64,000 nucleotides of DNA from Myxococcus landrumus. Its GTDB lineage: Bacteria > Myxococcota > Myxococcia > Myxococcales > Myxococcaceae. The notes beneath the pieces were generated by a model. That model was not told the origin of the DNA and made no database searches. It saw only the letters and a list, made by a program, of their open reading frames with translations. The stretch is from positions 9,602,501-9,666,500 of the forward strand of contig NZ_CP071091.1 of the NCBI RefSeq assembly GCF_017301635.1, given 5' to 3'. Of the stretch, positions 49,309-58,022 are shown piece after piece. Made by a program: the position numbers and the translations under genes. The stretch's first letter is position 1. Every line of letters begins with the position of its first letter.

Positions 49309-49767
49309 TCATTTCCGCCACGCGTCGTACAAACCCTGTTCCCCCGACGGACGCAGGGCCCGCACCGGAAGGGACTGTGATTGAGGCGGGTGGGCCATCT
49401 GCGCATAGACGTGCGCGGTGGAGAGGCCGTGGGGTTCGCCGTCTTCGTTGGAGTAGGCGAAGTAGACGGCCTGGATGCCGCACAGGTGCATCGCGGCCAG
49501 ACACATGGGGCAGGGATGCCCGCTCGCGTAGATGACGCACCCGTCGAGGCGCGCGCTGCCCAGGTGCTGGCTCGCCCGGCGGATGGCGAGCAGCTCGGCA
49601 TGGGCGGTCGGGTCCTGGGTCAGGTGGATTTCGTTGACGGCCCGGGCAATCACCTGCCCATCCCGCACGAGCACGGCTCCGAAGGGACGTCCCCCGACCT
49701 GGATGTTGGCGCGAGCCAGGGCGATGGCCTCACGCATGGTGGCTTCGGATGACGAGGTGGGCTCCAT
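49309..49767 (-). CDS. Nucleoside/guanine deaminase-like enzyme
   Basis: A 152-aa cytidine-deaminase-fold protein with the zinc motif HAE (PTAHAELLAIR) and PCPMC (SGHPCPMCLAAMHLC), then GIQAVYFAYSNEDGEPHGLSTAHVYAQM. This suits GuaD-like guanine deaminases or other nucleoside deaminases; it is too divergent from TadA to be the tRNA enzyme. ATG 49767 overlaps the upstream stop by one base (TGATG), so translation is coupled to the ankyrin gene. Confidence 0.87.
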   Translation of the reverse strand: MEPTSSSEATMREAIALARANIQVGGRPFGAVLVRDGQVIARAVNEIHLTQDPTAHAELLAIRRASQHLGSARLDGCVIYASGHPCPMCLAAMHLCGIQAVYFAYSNEDGEPHGLSTAHVYAQMAHPPQSQSLPVRALRPSGEQGLYDAWRK

Positions 49768-50456
49768 CAGCGGCCTCCGGCGGCGACCAGCATCTCGGCG
49801 ATGGCGGTCTGATTGCGCTGGCGGGCGTGCTGGAGCGGCGTGACACCGCCGCGGTCCGCCAGGTTGACGTCCGCGCCCCCATCCAGCAGGAGTCGCACGA
49901 TGGCCTGATGGCGCGGGCCTCCGTCGCTCAGCAGGACGGCCTCGAGCAGGCCCGTCCATCCCAGGTTGTTGATGTGGTTGGGGTCGACGCCGGCCTGGAG
50001 CAGCGTTCGCACCACCTCCACGTGGCCTCGCTCACACGCGGGAATCAGCGCCGTGCCGCCATAGCGGTTGGTGCTCTTCAGGTCGGCGCCCGCCTTGAGC
50101 GTCATGCGCAGGATGTCCAGCTCCCCCTGCGCGCCGGCCAACAGGTAGGCGCTGTCGAGCTGGCGGTTCTGCAGATTCACGTTGGCGCCTGCCTCGATGA
50201 GGACGCGAGCGACTTCCACGTGGCCCCCCGCGGTCGCCAGCAGCAGCGGGGTGCTGTCCGCCGCGTCGCGCACGTCCACCGGCACGCCCTGCTTCAGCAA
50301 TTCGGAGACCGTCGCGGCGTCGCCTTGGGAGGCCGCCTGCAAGAGCTTCTCGGCGCCCTTGGGGTCCTTGGAGTCGGGGTTGCTCGCGACGGCCGCGGCA
50401 CCGCAGCCCATCACGACCATCGCGGCGAAGGCCGCCCATAGGTTCGTCAGTGACAT
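49767..50456 (-). CDS. Exported ankyrin-repeat protein
   Basis: A 229-aa protein with AGGAGGAG before ATG 50456. The N-terminal hydrophobic segment with VVMGC looks like a lipoprotein signal. It is followed by five or six ankyrin repeats (STPLLLATAGGHVEVARVLIEAGANVNLQ, GTALIPACERGHVEVVRTLLQAGVDPNHI, GVTPLQHARQRNQTAIAEMLV). Ankyrin repeats bind other proteins. It heads a two-gene unit with the deaminase and diverges from a LysR gene. Confidence 0.88.
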   Translation of the reverse strand: MSLTNLWAAFAAMVVMGCGAAAVASNPDSKDPKGAEKLLQAASQGDAATVSELLKQGVPVDVRDAADSTPLLLATAGGHVEVARVLIEAGANVNLQNRQLDSAYLLAGAQGELDILRMTLKAGADLKSTNRYGGTALIPACERGHVEVVRTLLQAGVDPNHINNLGWTGLLEAVLLSDGGPRHQAIVRLLLDGGADVNLADRGGVTPLQHARQRNQTAIAEMLVAAGGR

Positions 50457-50515
50457 GTCTGCTCCTCCTGGCGTCTCCCTGTAATCCCCTGGGGTGGCAT
50501 TGGGAAACGAAATGG

Positions 50516-50549
50516 CTCACTGATATCCAGTGGCATCCTGAATAGTGAG
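50516..50549. promoter_or_regulatory. Inverted repeats in the ankyrin/LysR intergenic region (operator candidate)
   Basis: CTCACT (50516-50521) is repeated inverted as AGTGAG (50544-50549), and the inner CACTG (50518-50522) is inverted as CAGTG (50528-50532). A T-N11-A element typical of LysR sites starts at 50517. The 122-bp gap separates the LysR gene from the unit it probably regulates. No clean -35/-10 pair is visible. Confidence 0.45.
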
Positions 50550-50578
50550 TGGATGCCTCTCGGAGGAAGCCGGGACCC

Positions 50579-51457
50579 ATGATGGACCTTCTCTTGTTGC
50601 GAAGCTTCGTCACCGTCGTCGACACGGGGAACTTCACGCGAGCGGGCGAGCGTCTGCACCTGACCCAGTCCACCGTGAGCCAGCAGGTCCTCCGGCTGGA
50701 GCAGAGCCTGGGCTGCCGCCTGCTCGACCGGGGCCCGCGCCACGTCGTGCCGACGGAGGAGGGGGAGCGTCTGTTGGGCTATGCCCAGCGGCTGCTGCGT
50801 CTGGCCGAAGAGGCCAGCGAGGCGCTGAGCCCGGTCCAAGGTGACAGTGCGTTGCGCCTGGGTGTGCCGGAGGACCTGGGCGGTGAGGCCCTGATGCCGT
50901 TGCTCTCGCGCTTCTCCACCGAGCGGCCCCGCTTGCGGCTGGAGGTGGAGAGTGGCCTGAGCCATCACCTGCTGCGCTTGTACCGCGCGGGCGAGCTGGA
51001 CCTGTTGCTGGTCAAGCAGTGGGGGGCGGACAGCGATTGTCATGCCCGTTGGCCGGAGCCGCTGCGGTGGCTCGACAGCGCGGCGAACCCCGTGACACGC
51101 AAGCCAGGAGCGGAGGCGTTGCCCCTCGTCGTGTTCCCGGTGGGCGCCCTGTACCGGCAGGAGATGATTCGCGCCGTGGAGGCCCAGGGACGCCGCTGGC
51201 GGGTCAGCTACTCCAGCTCGAGTCTCGCGAGCCTCAGCGCGGCGGTGCGCGCGGGGCTGGGCGTCAGCCTGCTGCCGGTGGGCAGCGTTCAGTCGGGGCA
51301 TCGCGTGCTGACCGAGGCGGAGGGCTTTGCGCCCGTGGGAGGGCTCGAGCTTGTCCTCTATGCGCGCTCGGAGCTCGACAGCACGGGCCGCGCGCTGAGG
51401 GACCGGTTGATGGAGTCGTGTTCCCGGCGCGCGGCGTCGCATGCCCCAGGCGGATAG
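50579..51457 (+). CDS. LysR-family transcriptional regulator
   Basis: A 292-aa regulator read from ATG 50579, with GGAGGAAG about 10 nt upstream; the GTG at 50549 is less likely. The HTH is LLRSFVTVVDTGNFTRAGERLHLTQSTVSQQVLRLEQSLGCRLLDR, then the usual PTEEGERLLGYAQRLL linker and an effector domain (DLLLVKQWGADSDCHARWPEPLRWL, AAVRAGLGVSLLPVGSVQSGHRVL). It is divergent from the ankyrin/deaminase pair, which is the probable target. Confidence 0.93.
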   Translation: MMDLLLLRSFVTVVDTGNFTRAGERLHLTQSTVSQQVLRLEQSLGCRLLDRGPRHVVPTEEGERLLGYAQRLLRLAEEASEALSPVQGDSALRLGVPEDLGGEALMPLLSRFSTERPRLRLEVESGLSHHLLRLYRAGELDLLLVKQWGADSDCHARWPEPLRWLDSAANPVTRKPGAEALPLVVFPVGALYRQEMIRAVEAQGRRWRVSYSSSSLASLSAAVRAGLGVSLLPVGSVQSGHRVLTEAEGFAPVGGLELVLYARSELDSTGRALRDRLMESCSRRAASHAPGG

Positions 51458-51574
51458 TCCCTGGAGGGACGCCCGCTGCCCGTGGGAGCGGCGGGGGCGG
51501 TGGACCCCGAGGGCCTCGGCGGAGCGGGAGAGGTCCCTACCTTGAGTGCTGGACAGCTCACGAGGGGGGACTCA

Positions 51575-52717
51575 ATGAAGACGCGCACCGCGCGACATGT
51601 TCATTCCATCCACTGCATCCTGCCGCCCTATCTGTTGCGCTCCATCGCCCAGAATGGAACACCGGACCAGCGCATGAAGGCGCTGCGCACCGTCGCCACG
51701 GACAGCACCTTCCGCGCGCTGCGCTTCGCGGGTGGGAGGGTGGCCGCCGTCCCCGCCGCCCGCCGCGTGCCGGCGATGGTGGTGGAGTCCCAGCGGCAAC
51801 GAACCATCTACGACCTGAAGGGCGAGGAGGCCTTCCCTGGAACGCTGGTGCGCACGGAGGGGCAGGGGCCGTGCGGGGACATCGCGGCGGACGAGGCCTA
51901 TGACGGCCTGGGCGCGACGTATGACTTCTTCTGGGACGTCCTGGGGCGCAACTCCATCGACGGAGATGGGATGTCATTGCAGGCCTACGTCCACTACGGG
52001 AAGGACTACGACAACGCCTTCTGGGATGGCCGCCGCATGGTGTTTGGCGATGGGGACGGAGAGCTGTTCAACCGGTTCACCATCGCGCTGGATGTCATCG
52101 CTCACGAGCTGTCCCATGGCGTGACGGAGTCGGAGGGCCCGCTGTGGTACTTCCGGCAGGCGGGAGCGCTGAACGAGTCGCTCTCGGATGTCTTCGGCTC
52201 CTTGGTGAAGCAGCGGCTGCTCGGGCAGACGGCGGACAAGGCGGACTGGCTCATCGGCGCGGGGCTGCTCGCGAAGGCCGTCGAGGGCAAGGCCCTTCGC
52301 TCGATGAAGGAGCCGGGGAGTGCCTTCAATGACGACGTGCTGGGCAAGGACCCGCAGCCGGGCCACATGCGCGACTACGTGGCGACGTGGGAGGACAACG
52401 GCGGCGTGCACATCAACTCCGGCATCCCGAACCGGGCCTTCTACCTGGTGGCCATGAACCTGGGCGGCCGCGCGTGGGAGCGGGCGGGACGCATCTGGTA
52501 CGAGAGCCTGAGAGACCCTCGCATCGTGCCGGACACGAGCTTCTCTGACTTCGCGCGCATCACCGTCATGGCCGCGACGCGGCTGTACGGCACGGGCGAG
52601 GAGGAGGGCGCGGTGAAGGAGGCCTGGGAAGAGGTGGGGATTCGCGTCTCGCGCGACCGGGTGTCGGTGCCGCAGTGGGGATTGGGCACGGATGGTCAGC
52701 AGCAGCCTGGAGCGTGA
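51575..52717 (+). CDS. Protealysin-like M4 metalloprotease
   Basis: A 380-aa thermolysin-family zinc protease without a signal peptide. Residues 10-25 (HSIHCILPPYLLRSI) match the short propeptide of protealysin-like enzymes, in which Cys14 may act as a cysteine switch. Catalytic H177-E-L-S-H181 with E201 (NESLSDVFGSL) binds zinc; GGVHINSGIPNRAFYLVA is the substrate-binding and stabilising segment. Protealysins are made as precursors and act on host or bacterial proteins. The next gene, 3 nt downstream, is an emfourin-type inhibitor, matching the known protealysin operons. Confidence 0.92.
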   Translation: MKTRTARHVHSIHCILPPYLLRSIAQNGTPDQRMKALRTVATDSTFRALRFAGGRVAAVPAARRVPAMVVESQRQRTIYDLKGEEAFPGTLVRTEGQGPCGDIAADEAYDGLGATYDFFWDVLGRNSIDGDGMSLQAYVHYGKDYDNAFWDGRRMVFGDGDGELFNRFTIALDVIAHELSHGVTESEGPLWYFRQAGALNESLSDVFGSLVKQRLLGQTADKADWLIGAGLLAKAVEGKALRSMKEPGSAFNDDVLGKDPQPGHMRDYVATWEDNGGVHINSGIPNRAFYLVAMNLGGRAWERAGRIWYESLRDPRIVPDTSFSDFARITVMAATRLYGTGEEEGAVKEAWEEVGIRVSRDRVSVPQWGLGTDGQQQPGA

Positions 52718-52720
52718 GCC

Positions 52721-53050
52721 ATGGCGCGGGGCGGTGTTCGTCTCCAGCTCTCGCAGCACGGAGGGCTCGCGGCCTTCCCGGGACTCGCACGGCCGAGGAG
52801 CGTGGAGTTGGATGCGCTGCCCGCCGAGGAAGCGAAGGCGCTCGAGGACAGCTTGCGCGCCGCGCGCTTCCTCGAGCTTCCGCCTGTGGTGGGCTCCGCC
52901 ACGCACGGCGCGGACCGGCGCAGCTACACGCTCACCGTGGAGGAAGAGGGAAGGAGCCACACGGTCCAGGTGATGGAGCCCGTGGAGGATTCCCATTTGC
53001 GGGAACTGCTGTCTCGCGCGAAGAAAGCCACGCGTCGACGAAGTGGATGA
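52721..53050 (+). CDS. Emfourin-like protealysin inhibitor
   Basis: A 109-aa protein. The sequence (RLQLSQHGGLAAFPGLARPRSVELDALPAEEAKALEDSLRAARFLELPP, DRRSYTLTVEEEGRSHTVQVME) matches the emfourin pattern: an N-terminal GG-A region, an acidic Leu-rich middle, then D-(x)-Y-x-L-x-V-E. Emfourin blocks M4 proteases of the protealysin group. The start is 3 nt after the protease stop, so the pair is co-translated and inhibitor and protease are made together. No signal peptide, as for the protease. Confidence 0.85.
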   Translation: MARGGVRLQLSQHGGLAAFPGLARPRSVELDALPAEEAKALEDSLRAARFLELPPVVGSATHGADRRSYTLTVEEEGRSHTVQVMEPVEDSHLRELLSRAKKATRRRSG

Positions 53051-53136
53051 TGATGGATTGATCAATCCCGAGGACACGGGAGACCAAGACAGGCAACGAG
53101 GACGGCGGCCGGGCCTTTCTCTTCCCAGGAGCACCC

Positions 53137-54354
53137 GTGTCCCTTCGCTCTCGTCTGTCCTGGCTGGTCCCCCTGCTGTGGGTTGGCTGCGGTACCGAGG
53201 CCACTGAATCCCAATTCCAAGACACTGTCGCCTCGTCGTCCCATTCCGAGACATTTTCCGTCGAAGACCTCTCACGTGTCAGCACAGAGGGGGTGCTCCA
53301 GCAACTGCTCGAGGCCGAGCACGCCGCGGGAATGCCAGGGGCCTTCGCGGAGGTATGGGACGGGACACAGGTCTGGCGGGGGGCGGTGGGTGTCGCGGAT
53401 GTCGACACCGGCCGTCCCATGCAGCCGGGGTTCCGGCACCGCGTGGGCAGCCTCACCAAGACCTTCGTGGCGACCACCGTGTTGCAGCTCGTGGGGGAGC
53501 AGCGGATTCAGTTGGATGCCCCCATCGGGGCCTATCTGCCGGACGTCGTTCCGGGAGCGCTCGGAGGACGTGTCACGGTCCGGATGCTGCTCAATCACAC
53601 CAGCGGGCTGGGGGACTACCCCGACGCGATTCTCGTCACCCCCGAGGACTTCGAGGCCGTCCGGAGCCGGACCTTCACGCCCCGGGAGCTGGTGGCGCAT
53701 GGGCTGGCCCTGCCGCCGACGGATGTGCCTGGGGCGCGCTACTCCTACTCGAACACGAACTACATCCTCGCGGGGTTGCTCATCGAGCGAGTCACGGGCC
53801 GCTCGCTCGAGGACGTGGTGGCGCGGCGCATCCTGTGGCCCCTGGGGTTGCACGACACGTATTTCCCAGGAACGCGAATGCATGTCCGCGGTGCCCACTC
53901 CAAGGCCTACGTCCCATGGGCGGACGGGACGCTGCGAGACTTCAGCGTCTACAACATGTCGTGGGGCTGGGCGGCGGGCGCGCTGGTGTCGACGACGCGG
54001 GACATCAATCGCTTCTATCAAGCGCTGCTCGCGGGCCGGCTGTTGGCGCCCGCCCAGCTCGCCGAGATGCTGACCCCGGTGCGCAACCCGAACGACCCGG
54101 CCGCGGGCTATGGGCTGGGGCTCTCATACTCGATGCTCCCCTGTGGACCTGTCTGGGGCCACACCGGTGGATTGCTCGGGCACAGGACCTTCACGTTCCA
54201 CCGGGCGGACGGCAGTCGTCGCGTCACGCTCGCGGAGAACCTGACCCGCTACGAGACACCCGGCCAGCCGCACCCCATCAACAAGGCGCGGAGCAAGTTC
54301 ATGGTGACGGCGCTGTGTGGTCCCGCCGTCGCCGTGTCCTCCGCGGGCGAGTGA
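53137..54354 (+). CDS. Lipoprotein serine hydrolase, beta-lactamase family
   Basis: A 405-aa protein starting at GTG 53137, with AGGAG close upstream. Lipobox LLWVGC (C18). Catalytic motifs are SLTKTF (S-x-x-K), YSYSNTNY (YxN) and WGHTGGLLGHRTF (HTG), with MLLNHTSGLGDYPDAI before them. This fits class C/EstB-type peptidases or esterases acting in the periplasm or at the surface. It is related in fold, not closely in sequence, to the protein at 19969. Confidence 0.92.
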   Translation: MSLRSRLSWLVPLLWVGCGTEATESQFQDTVASSSHSETFSVEDLSRVSTEGVLQQLLEAEHAAGMPGAFAEVWDGTQVWRGAVGVADVDTGRPMQPGFRHRVGSLTKTFVATTVLQLVGEQRIQLDAPIGAYLPDVVPGALGGRVTVRMLLNHTSGLGDYPDAILVTPEDFEAVRSRTFTPRELVAHGLALPPTDVPGARYSYSNTNYILAGLLIERVTGRSLEDVVARRILWPLGLHDTYFPGTRMHVRGAHSKAYVPWADGTLRDFSVYNMSWGWAAGALVSTTRDINRFYQALLAGRLLAPAQLAEMLTPVRNPNDPAAGYGLGLSYSMLPCGPVWGHTGGLLGHRTFTFHRADGSRRVTLAENLTRYETPGQPHPINKARSKFMVTALCGPAVAVSSAGE

Positions 54355-54455
54355 GCAGGCGGCCCCTGGCGTGAGTCGAGGTCCGGATGTGTTCTCTGCG
54401 CGTCCGGGCCTCGGCGAGATGCGCACCCAGGGCCGGAGTGATGCAGGATGGCGCC

Positions 54456-55247
54456 ATGCTCACGAGCTTCATGGTGACGTTGGTGCTGTTCGCGACTCCC
54501 GCGGGACCCCAGACCTGGAAGGTGTCGGGGACGGATGTGACCTTCGAGATGTCGTCCGAGGACCTGCGCGGCCTGCGAAAGGGACAGGAGGTCTTCGGCC
54601 TCCAGTCGCGCAAGGCCGAGTTCCTGGAGGGCTTCAAGTCGGAGCCGAACACCGACACATCCAACTGGGATGGCATGAAGTCGTTCGAGGTGCTGTCGGT
54701 GGTGGGGCCCTGGGTCAGCTACGAGGAGACGGAGGGGGGCTACACGGGAGGGGCGCACCCTTACGCGGGCTCGCGCTATGTCACGCGGGATGTGACGAAG
54801 GGCCCGGACGGCTTCTCCCTGCTCGACGTGTTCGCGGAGAAGGAGGTCCTGAAGGCGCTCAAGGCGGATGCCTTCGTGCGCAAGCACATCACCGACGCGG
54901 CCGCGTTCAAGAAGGCCAGCACGGTGGAGGAATTGATGGAGAGCCTGGTGCCTGGCCAGGAGTGCGTGGGCTTCGAGTATGGGCTGGAGGCGGTGAAGCA
55001 CTCCGTGGCCTTCCATCACCTGGAGCGCGGCAAGGTCGCCATCCGCATCGCCTTCGGCTACGCCAACCAGGTGTGCCGGGGCAGCAAGTTCGTGGTGGGG
55101 TTGCTGCTCCCCATTCCGCCAGCGCTGCGGCCCGCGCTGGAGAAGGCTGCTCGCCGGGAGGAAGGCTTCCTGATGAAGGACATCAAGGCGGCGGGGGCTC
55201 CGACCGTGACGTTCACCTGGGAGCCCTCGTCCGCTCCACGGCCTTGA
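54456..55247 (+). CDS. DUF3298/RsiV-like exported protein
   Basis: A 263-aa protein from ATG 54456. A signal peptide (TSFMVTLVLFATPAG) is followed by SYEETEGGYTGGAHPYAGSRYVTRDVTKGPDGFSLLDVFAEKEVLKAL, the conserved core of DUF3298 (also found in RsiV and PdaC). That domain binds lysozyme in RsiV; other members have unknown roles. A single Cys pair (QECVGF, QVCRGS) is present. The longer frame from 54387 is rejected because it has no signal peptide at the start. Confidence 0.82.
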   Translation: MLTSFMVTLVLFATPAGPQTWKVSGTDVTFEMSSEDLRGLRKGQEVFGLQSRKAEFLEGFKSEPNTDTSNWDGMKSFEVLSVVGPWVSYEETEGGYTGGAHPYAGSRYVTRDVTKGPDGFSLLDVFAEKEVLKALKADAFVRKHITDAAAFKKASTVEELMESLVPGQECVGFEYGLEAVKHSVAFHHLERGKVAIRIAFGYANQVCRGSKFVVGLLLPIPPALRPALEKAARREEGFLMKDIKAAGAPTVTFTWEPSSAPRP

Positions 55248-55344
55248 GAGCGAAGGGCCCCCTTCACATGGGCCCCGTGGGAGCGGGGCTTGTGCTCTCC
55301 GCCGCTGGCGCCATCGCACGGGTCATGCTCTAGGCAGGGGCATC

Positions 55345-56037
55345 ATGTGTTCGCGGACCCTTCTTGTTCTCGTGGGAGTGTTGCTGGCGGTGCCCGCTGG
55401 CGTCGTGGAGGCGCGGCCGGTCAGCTCGGAGGCGCAGCTCTGGTACACGGTGTCGGCGCAGGGGAACATCTCCGAGCCGTTCGTGTACTACCTGGAGGCC
55501 CAGCCTCGCGTCAGTGAGCAGGACGGGCGCGTCATCTTCCGCTCCGCCGCGGGGGTCCGGGCGCTCCAGGACCTGTCGTTCTGGCTGGGCTACGCGTGGA
55601 TTCCCGTCTGGAACTGGGAGGAGAGCCCCGCCCTGCGTCAGGGCGAGAGCCGGTTGTTCCAGCAGGCGCTCTTCACGCCCAAGCTCGGAGAGCTGAAGGC
55701 CACTGTCCGTGCGCGGCTGGAGCAGCGCTTCCTCCCTGGCACCACGGACGTCTCGCACCGTGCGCGGCTGATGCTGCGAGGGGCCTACCCGTTGGCGTCG
55801 GAGCCGCGCCTGTCCTTCATCGTCTGGGACGAGGCCTTCTTCCACCTCAACACGGTGGAGGGAGGGCCCCGGCGCGGCTTCGACACGAACCGCGCGTTCG
55901 TGGGCGCGGGGTGGAAGCTGGGCGCGCACGCCTCCCTCGAGGTCGGCTACCTCAATGCCTACGTCCGCAGGCCGTCCGCGCAAACCGACCAGCTCATCCA
56001 CTCGCTGGCGGTGTCCATGCCCTTCAACTTCATGTGA
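55345..56037 (+). CDS. DUF2490 outer-membrane beta-barrel protein
   Basis: A 230-aa protein with signal peptide (LLVLVGVLLAVPAGVVEA) and alternating strands: AQLWYTVSAQGNI, PFVYYLEAQPRVSEQDG, VRALQDLSFWLGYAWIPVWNWEESP, RARLEQRFLPGTTDVSHRARLMLRG, NRAFVGAGWKLGAHASLEVGYLNAY. This matches DUF2490, a family of 10-12 stranded barrels of unknown function. It ends AVSMPFNFM; the last Phe residues suit insertion by the BAM complex. It overlaps the convergent kinase gene by 8 bp. Confidence 0.86.
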   Translation: MCSRTLLVLVGVLLAVPAGVVEARPVSSEAQLWYTVSAQGNISEPFVYYLEAQPRVSEQDGRVIFRSAAGVRALQDLSFWLGYAWIPVWNWEESPALRQGESRLFQQALFTPKLGELKATVRARLEQRFLPGTTDVSHRARLMLRGAYPLASEPRLSFIVWDEAFFHLNTVEGGPRRGFDTNRAFVGAGWKLGAHASLEVGYLNAYVRRPSAQTDQLIHSLAVSMPFNFM

Positions 56038-57253
56038 CGGGCTTGGAAGTCCAGGCGAGCCGCACCTTCGTCCCGTGCGGCTCCAGGGCCGTGATGGTCA
56101 TCTCCCAGGAGAAGCGTCGCGCCAGCCGCTCCACGAGCGACAGCCCGATGCCGAACCCCGTGCGCTCGGGCTCCACCTGACCGAAGCCCACGCCCGTGTC
56201 GCAGATGCTCCAGTCCTCGGGCGTGATGTGGATGACGATGCGGCCCTCGCTCGTATAGGCGAGCGCGTTCTTGATGAGGTTGCCCAGCATCACTCGCGCC
56301 ACCGAGCCCGGCAGCGGCGCGAGGACCTCCTCATCCGCTTCGATGACGACCGCGACGTCGCCCTGGGAGAGGTGGTTGCCGTACAGCGCGACCATCTCTC
56401 GTGAAATGCTCGCCAGCTTGCAGGACTCTTCGGAGGGGCCCGTCCGCGCGAGCCAGAGGATGCCCTCCGTTAGCAGGACCATGTGGTGCACGGCCTGACG
56501 AAGCCGGCCGAAGGTCTCCGCGTCCTTTGGTGGGTCCAGCTCCATGATCTCCACCGCGCCACGGGCCACGGCGAGGGGCGTGCGCAGCTCATGGCTCGCG
56601 TCCCGGTTGAAGGCCCGCTCCCGCTCCAGCAGCTCCCGGATGCGCGCGTCCCGGGCACTCAAGGCGTCGGCCAGGGCGCGCACCTCGCTGACGCCGAGCC
56701 CTTCCGACCGGGGCGGCGTGTCCGACTGGACTCGCGCCACCAACTCCTCCAGCGGACGGCTGAGCCGCTTCGCGACGACGTGTGAGAGCACCGCGGCCCC
56801 CAGCAGGGCGAGCAGCGCACTGGCCAGCAGCAGTCCGGCGGTCGTTCGCAAGTGGCGGGTGGTGCTCGCCAGCTCCGTCGTGTCGAAGACCACGTAGTGC
56901 GTGGGGCCCCCGGACGGGTCGGGCCGCACGGCGACATGGAAGAGACCATGGCCCGGGGCGCGCACCTCGCGCTCGCGACGAGGTGTCTCCACCGGCAACG
57001 CCTGTGCGAGCCATGGAGGCAGGTTCTCGTGGCCCACGTAGGTCGTCATTCCCAGCGGGATGGACTGTCCGGAGGGGCCACGCTCGGCGGCCTGGCGGTT
57101 CGCCTCGGTGGCCACGACACGGCTGAGGATGACGTCCTCGAGGTCGTAGCTGAAGAGCGTGAAGAACGCCCCCATCAGCAGGAGCGCCAGCGCCGCGGAC
57201 AACGCCATGGCGCCCAGGAGGAGCGCTCGGACCGACCTAGTCTTCGCGCGCAT
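56030..57253 (-). CDS. Sensor histidine kinase
   Basis: A 407-aa kinase, ATG 57253, overlapping its regulator gene by 17 bp. An N-terminal helix (VRALLLGAMALSAALALLLMGAFFTLFSY), a periplasmic loop with YVGHENLPPWLAQALP, a second helix, HAMP, the phospho-acceptor SHELRTPLAVARGAVEIMEL and the ATPase N-box (NLIKNALAYTSEG) with G-box CDTGVGFGQ are all present. It forms a two-component system with the gene upstream on the same strand. The signal is unknown. Confidence 0.92.
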   Translation of the reverse strand: MRAKTRSVRALLLGAMALSAALALLLMGAFFTLFSYDLEDVILSRVVATEANRQAAERGPSGQSIPLGMTTYVGHENLPPWLAQALPVETPRREREVRAPGHGLFHVAVRPDPSGGPTHYVVFDTTELASTTRHLRTTAGLLLASALLALLGAAVLSHVVAKRLSRPLEELVARVQSDTPPRSEGLGVSEVRALADALSARDARIRELLERERAFNRDASHELRTPLAVARGAVEIMELDPPKDAETFGRLRQAVHHMVLLTEGILWLARTGPSEESCKLASISREMVALYGNHLSQGDVAVVIEADEEVLAPLPGSVARVMLGNLIKNALAYTSEGRIVIHITPEDWSICDTGVGFGQVEPERTGFGIGLSLVERLARRFSWEMTITALEPHGTKVRLAWTSKPVT

Positions 57254-57911
57254 CCAGGCTGTATCCCTCGTTGCGGCGGGTGGTGATGCAGGCGCCCAGG
57301 CCCAGCTCGGCGAGCGCGCCTCGCAGCGCATAGACATGGGTGCGCAGGGCGCTGGACTCGGGCACCTCATCGCCCCAGAGGTGGTGCGCCAGCGTCGCCG
57401 TGGACACGGGTTCGGGCGCCGCCTCCATCAGCAGCCTCAAGATGAGCGCCTCGGTCCGGTTGAGGCGGACGGTGCGCTCGCCTCGGCGCGCCTGGCCTGT
57501 GTCGGGTTCCAGCGTGAGGGACCCCACGCTCAGCCGCCGCCCGCTCGGAGGAACGGGGCGCCGGGCCAGGGCCTCCAGCCGCATCTTCAGCTCCCGCAAC
57601 GAGAACGGCTTGACGAGGTAGTCATCCGCGCCGGCGCGAAAGCCCTCCTCCTTGTCCTCCAAGGTGTCACGCGCGGTCAGCATGAGGATGGGGACCAGTC
57701 GGGGCGCGAGCTGACGGTAGCGCTGACACAGCTCGATGCCGCTCATGCCCGGCAGCATCAGGTCGAGCACGATGACGTCGTATTCGTTCCCCAGCGCGAG
57801 CGTGAGGCCCTGGGGCCCGGTGGCGGCGAAGTCCAACTGGAAGTCCGTCCCCAGGAACCTCGCGATGTTGGCCTGGAGGTCGCGATTGTCTTCGACGACG
57901 AGCACTCGCAT
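57237..57911 (-). CDS. OmpR/PhoB-family response regulator
   Basis: A 224-aa protein starting MRVLVVEDNRDLQANIARFLG. Receiver signature: E8-D9, phospho-acceptor D in VLDLMLPGMSG, T in LMLTARDT and K in LVKPFSLREL. The winged-helix tail ends THVYALRGALAELGLG and TRRNEGYSLD. It precedes and overlaps the kinase gene. Confidence 0.94.
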   Translation of the reverse strand: MRVLVVEDNRDLQANIARFLGTDFQLDFAATGPQGLTLALGNEYDVIVLDLMLPGMSGIELCQRYRQLAPRLVPILMLTARDTLEDKEEGFRAGADDYLVKPFSLRELKMRLEALARRPVPPSGRRLSVGSLTLEPDTGQARRGERTVRLNRTEALILRLLMEAAPEPVSTATLAHHLWGDEVPESSALRTHVYALRGALAELGLGACITTRRNEGYSLDARED

Positions 57912-58022
57912 GGGCGACAGGTTACCAGCCCGTTCGTCAGCGGAAGGTCAATCGCGCGTTGACGCGGGGCTGACGTGGCCGGAGGCAGGGTGTCGGGGCT
58001 GCTCACTCCAAGGAATGCCCCG

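Noticed and set aside
53055..53068. 14-bp perfect palindrome GGATTGATCAATCC after the emfourin gene
   Set aside because: One isolated short palindrome without a T-tract or a second copy; could be chance.
55262..55290. GGGCCC-type inverted repeats after the DUF3298-like gene
   Set aside because: Short, overlapping GC-rich pairings with no T-tract; several alternative foldings are equally good.
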